DNA from: Balanoglossus misakiensis
Taxonomy: Eukaryota; Hemichordata
NCBI GenBank assembly: GCA_040954595.2
Contig: CM082588.2
Span: 4,092,001-4,156,000 of the forward strand
Length of the DNA: 64,000 nt
Direction of reading: 5' to 3'
Both the position numbers and the translations under genes were made by a program. The notes below the pieces were generated by a model. That model was not told the DNA's origin, did no database searches, and worked only from the letters and a program-made list of their open reading frames with translations. Below are positions 55,901 through 64,000 of this stretch, piece after piece (the first letter of the stretch is position 1; every line of letters begins with the position of its first letter).

Positions 55901-58900
55901 AGCTATCGGTGAATATAAAACCAACATCTGTGACCAGAGCATCTTTCGCTTCGACGATGCATCGTGAATGACAATGCGTCTTTAATGATACGCAGTCCAT
56001 TCAAACCCACGCACCACACTTTCTTGTGTCTCATTATTAGATTTTACTCTCTTTCTCGACGAAAGGGTGGTGACGTCACACACAGTTACGACGCCTCATT
56101 AAAAACCACAGCCACCACCGTGCCAATCACGCATACAGAGGCTCACGTCGCGGGTGCAGACTGAATTCTTTAAACTCGGTTTTTATATCTTTATCGATAG
56201 AGTCAATTTGCCAACAGTTCTGCTTACGACCCAATTTGCCGCCGCGAGTAAACTCGGATGTGTATTTTGACTGTGGGCTGTCATTTCTCACACATGTATA
56301 GGCATAGTGGATGCTCCCTGGAGTTAACTGTGAGATTTTCCAAGAGTGTGCCGCGGTTGAAAACTGACGTTGCGTTGTCAACGTCCTATGAGAACGAGAT
56401 AGCTTCGGACTTCTTGTTTAAATGAAGTTGCTCCCCAATCGTTCAAACTCTCTGGTGACGTTCTCCCTGTATCTACACGCCTACCCCTTCGACCCGGTAA
56501 TGTTATAAATGCTGGTACATGTGCTTATGCGCATCGGGTGTTTTGTAAGAACCATTCACCACCGACGTGCGGGGAATCTGGTACTTGTGGGAATTAGCAC
56601 CTTTCCTGTTGGGAATTTTGACACCCTCGCAGCCTAGTTATATCAAGCGCCATATTGAATGTCACAACACCTGTTTGCCCAGGCCTCGTTTGAAACCATC
56701 CAATGTCGGATAAGGTCAACCTCTCACCACACCTGTCTTTTTGGACATTTTTTCAAGGTCCTTCATCTTCAATAAATCTTTTTCAGAGCTTTATAGTCGC
56801 GAAATGAATGAGAAAAGAGGTGACAACTGAAGATTTGTCTTGTCGAGTGGGACAGCGGACAAAAGGCATCAGACGCGGAACATTCCCGGCTGACAATGTG
56901 CTATACAAACGCACACACAGTTAACGAGGTGGCAAGTGTCGTTGTGGGCCTCGCCCGACAAACGTGACTACTACAAACAACGAACAGATCAAATAAAAGC
57001 ACAAACGAATGCCCGTTTTGAAATGCTAAAAATACCTATTGGCTTATGCGCTAACTTTCTTATACAATATCCGACTCCAATGACAAACTAAAAGCTATTG
57101 ACCCCAGAGAGGAGGCACGAACTCACATCAATGTACTATGAGGTCACAAACGTCGACAAACTGAACGGGCAGAATGACAAATGACAGAAGTAACAGACAG
57201 TCATCTTTGGACACAATGACAGTCGCAGAGAGGTAATCCGAAGAAATTGGAAAGGTAGCCAATTATTTTTCTCAAGGACGATAAAGGACGAAAACGGTCG
57301 ACCCAGCGCGGCGAATACATCCCCTGTGATGATGTGTGCCAGTGTTAAGGGAGAGATGGGGTTATTTGTCAAGGACTTGATGCTGAAATGCAATGGCACA
57401 ATCCCCAAGTCAGTATCGATTGAAACGTGCCAGTTTACCAATCACCCGTATTGACATGTTTGCTGCAAGTAGAACCCTCGAAGCTTTATGGCTAGGCTGA
57501 TTCTGAGAGCTAGCTTTCAATGAGACTTTGACTCTTCCCAGTACACGTGGACCCTTTTAGGGAAAAAACTGAATACCATATACATTTATTCCCAACACGT
57601 TTCTGTACTCAGCCGTAAAAGCGTCAAAGTGGCATGAACAATGACTTTGGCTTTCGTCGAGTTTTCTGAAGTGACGTCACATGACCATCATGGTCTAACA
57701 TATCAGAAAATCCTAAAGTGCTTCCTTTTGACTAATGTTCTATCTCTCAAACTAAACTATGCACCTTTGCAGTATTCGGCAAATGCATAGAGACACAAAT
57801 AGCTGACATCTGAACACGAAATACTTCAGTCTTGCTTGAGTTGACCCTCTGTGAAACAGCTGCATGACTGATCGACGCGGTGCGGTCATCTTGGGCAGCA
57901 GGGTCTTATCAAATTATACCGCAGAGGGGTAGAAATCAGAGTAGCTCGCAAATATATTTGTGTACATTTTCTTGTCGGAGCCATCCGTCAGAGACGGTCG
58001 GATCACGAGACACATACCCAAACCTCTTATCAGTGAGCGATATCGCTGCCAAGACTACTCGTTATTATCAGAAACACTGTACGACAGCTCACGATGTTTT
58101 TTTTTTGGAATTGGCGGTCAAAAATGGCGGTCACGCCTGATAAAGATGTTTGTGGTATAGTCGTATCACAGGCAAGCCTGATATCAATCATCCCGGCCTT
58201 GGCGTCGCTGTTTTTTCGGCTGCTTGTCACGAAGCTAAACATTTGTCATGTAACTTTATCCAACAGTTGGCGAGGATAGTGTGTCGGCACTGACATTCAC
58301 CCGTAGAAAATAAAACACGTTTTAACTTGAGAACGTTCTCTTTCGGGTAAAGTTCAACAGGGAGGTAACGCACTGTATCAACGTACGCTATACCTTTTGT
58401 GTTTAGCGACTACTGTGAACTGGGCTAAAAGCTCTCCTCAGAGTGTTTGAATTTGTTAAGAGTGGAGTGCACGGCAGCTCAGAGGTTGCTCATGTGGAAA
58501 ATCTCCTTGATATAATTAACCTAACAAGACTCGCCAATTCATAGATTCCTTGTCATGAATTGGTATAGGCAGTCCTAGTTTAGGTCACCATACACCCTAA
58601 CCCGGTTAACTAGATACCTGGCGTGGGGCTTCGCTGGATTTCCATGTTCGATCGATTGTTTTACTTACCCGTGCCGATTTCATAGTAAACGGGTTCGGAA
58701 AATATGAGATGACAGAAACAAATTTAAGCCCGAATAAGATTCGGATACCCACTTTTAATTCAGTCATGCACTAACATTTTTGTCGCTGTGTACTAAACAA
58801 AATTAAAGTTACACTGTCTAGATTGTATAGATCAATTTGTTTCATAAATGAAATAAAATCCACATGAATTGATTCTAATAGGGTTGGCCAGAAATCTACT

Positions 58901-61900
58901 GAACTAGAATTTCAGTACGCATAGTATCAATGTCGTGTTGATCCAGTCAGAGTTCAGTTGTTTAGCTTTTTACAGGAATACAAACTCGTGCAGACAGAAA
59001 ACTATTACAGTCTGTCTGAACATTTGGCGCCAAGATTTAGTCTGCAGCTACTTGTGTTTTGCAGCAGAGCATCGACTTTCCCTTGGCTATCTCGCGTGCC
59101 GCACCACAACTCGACAAACAGTCAAAGTTCTGAAGATTACACCCCTCCTCAAAGGGACATTGTCCCATCATACGCTGAAAAGAATCTCCCCCTTTGAAAA
59201 GCACTACATACTATACTGAGTGTTGTTTCCCGGGCGATAAGTATAATATCCAATATCTCCTCTTCACGTGACCTTTGACCAATCAGAAGTCGCTATCTGA
59301 AGCAAAATGATTCTTCGGGGAACTTGAGTTCAAAAGGAGGAGGTTATGGCCTTGAAACGTACGTAAGATTTACCGACCTAAATCTGTTATCTTACGCTCG
59401 TCGCGACGACAGAAACAAAACAGCAACGAAGGAACGTGGTTTATCTTGTTGGGCATGTTTTACCATAGCGTCCAAACTGACTTCGAAGGTCAACAAACTA
59501 CAAGGCAAGCAGTATACAGACAGGCAAATACCGCTGTATTTGCTCGAAATTGATAGCCACCTGTGCGTCGGACAGTCGTAGGTCTGCACGAAAACACACG
59601 TTAATACATCTCGCAGTTTACAGAGGGTCATTTACTGCCGACAGATAGGTCCCCAGCGTACACGCTGTATCTAATCTCGCCAGATGTAATCAAAACTGGG
59701 CCGAACACGGAGACAGGTATCAGCCACAGGCTTAATGGTCGAGTTGTCCTTCGGGGTTCGAATCGTTAGAAGGCCTCATGCCAATACAGTCATTAGACCC
59801 GTCTCCCCGGAGTACAGGCGCGGCTCTGACGGGTAGAGCACGCTTGGCTTTGATGGTTATTCACAGTTTACGACCGGTTATATTTTACTCACATGAGAAC
59901 TGATTTTACCCGAGGGGTGGGATCGCAAAGTCTGAGAACGTACATGCGCGCGGGTCCGTGCGATTAGCCTTAAACTCTTTCCGTACCTACGCAGTTTCTC
60001 TCTCAATTCTCGATTGCAAGACATCCCAATGTTATAAGTGCTGTTTGTTTTCGGACTTCGTGACTAAAACACAGTAGCCTTGCAGATTGCAAATGAATAA
60101 TTGATGTCACTTTCGGGGGGACTTTATATAGTTGCTGGCTTGCCTTTTGAGGGCAATCTCACCGCCGAGAAGTTAATAACATCGTGTGTATACGTGCATG
60201 CCAAATCCAATGGCTGTCTCTGAAACCATCAATAATGCATCATCAAAACGCCGCTGCACATTTGCGAAGCATTTCCCCTGAAAGAAAAAAAAACGTCGGT
60301 CTCTTCAAAAAGGACAGCGGTGAATTTGCAAGTGTGCTTCGCAGTTCTCTTTCCCGGGCATCTCAGCATGGCGCGTTGAAACATTTTCTCCTCGATCGGC
60401 GCCATCATAAATGTGGGATGATTCTCGCCGCGAGCGATCGATGGTGAATCCGATCGATATGTCTGACATCAACGGGCAGCTGGCCCGGCCTGCGTGCATA
60501 CACGCTCACGTTGACTAATCAAGACAAGCCTTGTCTGCTTCTAAACTCACTGTGAAGGACCTTGACGATATTTCATACTTTTTGCAAAAGCTTGGTACAT
60601 GTAAATGCAAACAATCGCTGAACACGATTTGTTGGGAACAGTTTCGGGTTCTCCTTGTGTGTTTACGTCGATACGTGCAAGCTGGAATGGTCAATTTAAA
60701 CCGTCAGGCTTATACTAGTATTTGACATGCCTCATTACTTTACATTTGCTTACATGCACGTAGCTCTACCATTAAAGCAACGTGATAAATAACGGTTGTG
60801 ATTGTACACTATCAACTTCGACTGCTTTGATTATTAAACAAACCCGGTTCAGCTACCAAACATGAACTGTCATGAATCAATGCAACTGCATCTATTTATC
60901 AAGGATCGACTATTATCTATTGTAGGTACGTTTGTATGGGCGCATGTGTCCACGTTGAGAAAAATGCCACTGAAAAAGATATTTATCGAGGAAGAGCTTG
61001 AAATAGCAACTGAACACCGTAAACAAATATCAATAACAGGGAACCACAAAAAGGAAAGTCTTCATGTACTCTGATCAGTACGAATTATTTTTTCTTTATC
61101 TTCGAGTTAATTGACTGTCATTAAACCACCACTTTTCATACGAGGCACGGAGTCTAACGCATGACGTCACCGTCCTTGCTAATCCACCAGCGGGAAGATT
61201 GTCGTCCGTCTAGCAATCCTGTGTTGAATTATTACCTAGACATAATCTGATGTAAGCGATCACAACTCGATCATATATCAACCAATTTCGTGGCATGTTG
61301 AGGTGAACCGAAACCGACTTAATTCAAATTTTGATAAGGGGATGTGTACGAGTTGAACTGATTGATCGTCAGCGTGGAAAAGAAATTCTGTTGAAATATA
61401 TGATGTAAGGTTTATTGATGCGAAGATTTCCATGCCATGACGTCATTACTGTACCAATGCATTGGACCTAACTGCCACGAACGGATTAGTTCGCTATTCC
61501 CATATTGCTTTAACGTCTAGATGCAACGGATATTGGAACTTGCACTTCGGACCTCGTCCTCCACAATTTCAATAATTGAAATTTCATTTTTTCTAAAAAA
61601 AGAATTTCTATCAAATACATTGGGTTTTTGTAACTTCAAACTAAGGTCTACACAGTGGACTGATTGAGTCAGTGTAGTGTCCGGGTCACTATGCACAGTT
61701 ACTTGATTCTCAAATCTAAAATAGCCACGCTACTTAAGATATGTGTATACACTCCTCGGCAGGGACAACTGATACAGCCAACTTCAAAACAGTCCAAATA
61801 TCGGTGACCATTATCAAATTCGGGTCACGCTGACCTTTGCATGACTCTGAAAGCACGGTTTGGAGAACAACGATTTACGACTTGAGTATATGCGATCTGC

Positions 61901-64000
61901 GTCTCAGCACAACGCATAAAGTGATATCTAAGTATAGGCTTACGTGCGGAATCTGCGTATGAATTTTGATGGATTTTTACGATTCAAGTTGCTGTTCCCC
62001 ACACATAACATTTGAAACAAAATTTCGTTTCATATTTAAGATCTGACCTAAACGCAGCTGGTGATTCTCGGAAATCATCCTTGACAAGCCTCGTCGATAT
62101 CGTTTACAATACCGAGTCTGTGATGACATTTTGTTCTGCATCGGAATGGTAAAGCACGTCTGAGACAAAGGCAGCATTATGGCATAACGTGGAATGAATA
62201 GACCGACTGTGTGACGGTGATCGTTTGCATGCAGACAAATCGTAGTTAGTGACAGCTCTTCAAAGGATTTCAAGTACCTCGATGCTCAATCTCCGTTAAG
62301 ACAGTAGGTTTTCGCGTGACTAGCATGAGACTGACGCCAGCATGAATGTTTCAGTCGGTACGAAGACCTGGGCACATGTCATCATGGTCAGGTATGACCA
62401 TTATCGCGTCGATGATTCGACTGACCAACCTCACTAAAGAAAAGTGGGGAAAGACATAGACAATACAATAGACTCCAGTCTTGGTTACAGTGGGTAGAAA
62501 TACACTAAGACACCAAGACCTCTCGACCCTACATGACCTTTCTTGCTACAGAATCACAATTTCAGTTGGATGGAAAGAGCAGCACTTTTCTATCTGTCAA
62601 ATTGTGCGATTCGTGATCGACTATCTTACTGAGATTAATATCACTGGAATAAACATGTCGTCAGTCAGGCACTGGCAGACAGACCGACGAACCCACTGTG
62701 ACACTGTGGCGACTTACGCCTCTCTTGACTGCTGGAGTTGGGGCAAAGGTGCCTGATTTATTTAATCATCATACATTCATGCATAAACGAGGGTTTCCGT
62801 TAACCCTGTTATCCATGAGCACTGACGTCACGTAAAAGCTTCTGGGAAAATATTGGGTATGTCACATGACAACTGTCAAGAATGAACGAGAATGAGAATG
62901 CAAATTACGTCACTCTATATTTAGAAAATAACTCTAGCGTGGTTACCACCTGTCGTGTTAAGAGTGAATTCGATCAATTAAATCTGCAAGTGAGTGACTC
63001 TGTGTGGAATCGGTGAACTGTCAGTTCCGTGTACATTGTCCACCGACTTACGTCAGATCGATAAGACCATAGGAAGAAAGGAAATTGTTGTTCTTACAGC
63101 CTTTACAAGATCGATCTATTGGTATTTCAGAACGTAGATGGTCAAACTATTTGTGGTGGTCAGTAATACGACAGGTGATAGACGCTCTCGGCGACCTCTG
63201 CTAGGTTTTAGAATGTGGGTTTGCCCAGGCATAACTGCTATACAACTCCTTTCAGCTCACACTTACTCTAAAACGGAAGTACATATGTACACGACATGAA
63301 AAGTCTGGTCGCACGGCATGGCGCTTATTTCATGTTTTACAGAGCCCTCCTACTAGCTGCAGATAGCGAGCGACAAGTCGTCTGTATTGAGATTTACGGC
63401 AGGTTTTATATGCCACACTTTCATCTGAACCGTCGCTTTATATAGCCACGTTTATGTACGTGTTACACTGATAACGCGCGTCTCCTTCGATTCAGCGATG
63501 AACCAGAAACGTGAGTGATTGTTGGAGGTCTCTACGGTCATAAACTCGAACTTTTTAATTTCCTCGATCGATTGCCTGAGGTCCCGATACGATTTCAATA
63601 TCCTCCGAGAAATTGCTATTATCGGAATTTTAGTCCGAGCCGCTGTAATAACTGTTTGGAGGTCGCTTTAATGGTGACAGATTAACCCTCGATAAGGAAA
63701 ACATTTCCCTGTCAAATTTAAGTGACTCTCTGCAGTGTTACAATGAAGCCAGGGGCTATATGATATATTTTTGCTGTGCTCACCTTGGGATGTTTCTTTC
63801 GTTGTTTCACGAGATTTAGTAATTAAAGTACGTATGCTACGGGGACAGAATACCACGGGGAAAAGTGAAGCAGTGTTTTGATATTTTGACACTTTCATCG
63901 TTTGCTGTTTCGACGTGTGAAGGCACATCAATATTCCGAACCCGATGTCGAACACTAAGGCGACCTCGTCTTCCCTGCCTCATTTCCTGCGCAAAATCCT
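52933..64000. other. 11 kb without supportable exons, probably first intron and 5' flank of the GTPase
   Basis: I scanned both strands for exons with family similarity and for a GTPase P-loop and found none. Contents: a GT/CT/TCTC low-complexity tract (about 53029-53100), an AT-rich spread and scattered ORFs of 60-109 codons with no domain. A region near 59730-59765 resembles tRNA promoter boxes but fails on spacing. The P-loop exon may lie beyond 64000. Confidence 0.45.
53029..53100. repeat. (GT)n/(CT)n low-complexity tract
   Basis: GTGTGTGTGT is followed by CTCTCTCTCTCT and an imperfect TC-rich run. It lies just upstream of the first recognised GTPase exon. Confidence 0.9.

Noticed and set aside
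59735-59764. tRNA-like A box (TGGTCGAGTTG) and B box (GGTTCGAATC)
   Set aside because: The boxes are only about 9 bases apart, far too close for a tRNA, and no cloverleaf stems can be drawn.

Overview
The window is nuclear DNA of an intron-rich animal. Coding sequence lies in short exons with GT-AG introns and matching phases, there are long non-coding stretches and many microsatellites, and the proteins are metazoan families (a TONSL homologue, a METTL24-like protein, a PPP1R3 glycogen-targeting subunit, a protein with a TRADD-N-like domain). No bacterial operons, phage, CRISPR or viral genes are visible. Gene content and the many 'acatgta'-type strings would fit a marine invertebrate, perhaps a lancelet or hemichordate, but the species is a guess.

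Layout. (1) 137-445, plus: last two exons of an unidentified gene that enters from the left. (2) 959-9148, minus: the DNA-repair scaffold TONSL in 20 exons (TPR, acidic, ankyrin, ubiquitin-like and LRR regions), complete at the N-terminus and lacking about the last 130 residues. (3) 10325-20313, minus: a METTL24-like type II membrane or secreted protein in 5 exons with a 7.7 kb first intron. (4) 20314-25625: nothing recognised. (5) 25626-35648: three paralogous secretory alpha/beta-hydrolases. A and B are a recent head-to-tail duplication of about 3.6 kb; C is an older inverted paralogue that meets B tail to tail. (6) 35649-40313: nothing coding. (7) 40314-40967, minus: single-exon PPP1R3/CBM21 gene. 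(8) 43745-46598, minus: a GT-B glycosyltransferase joined to a coiled coil and a TRADD-N-like domain. (9) 49556-52932, minus: last four exons of an atypical Rho-like GTPase. (10) 52933-64000: about 11 kb without a supportable exon.

The two best candidates for something undescribed are the hydrolase cluster and the glycosyltransferase/TRADD-N gene. The hydrolases share a catalytic Ser-Asp-His core and an unrecognised C-terminal domain, but each ends differently: B has a GPI-anchor-like hydrophobic tail, A has lost that tail through a 5-nt frameshift, and C ends in KQEL, which fits the ER-retrieval pattern. One enzyme family may therefore have been sorted to three places. The glycosyltransferase gene looks like an effector enzyme attached to a death-signalling adaptor module.

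Exon boundaries were derived by eye from splice consensus, and reading phases were checked across every junction. Functions come from motif recognition only; no database search was run.
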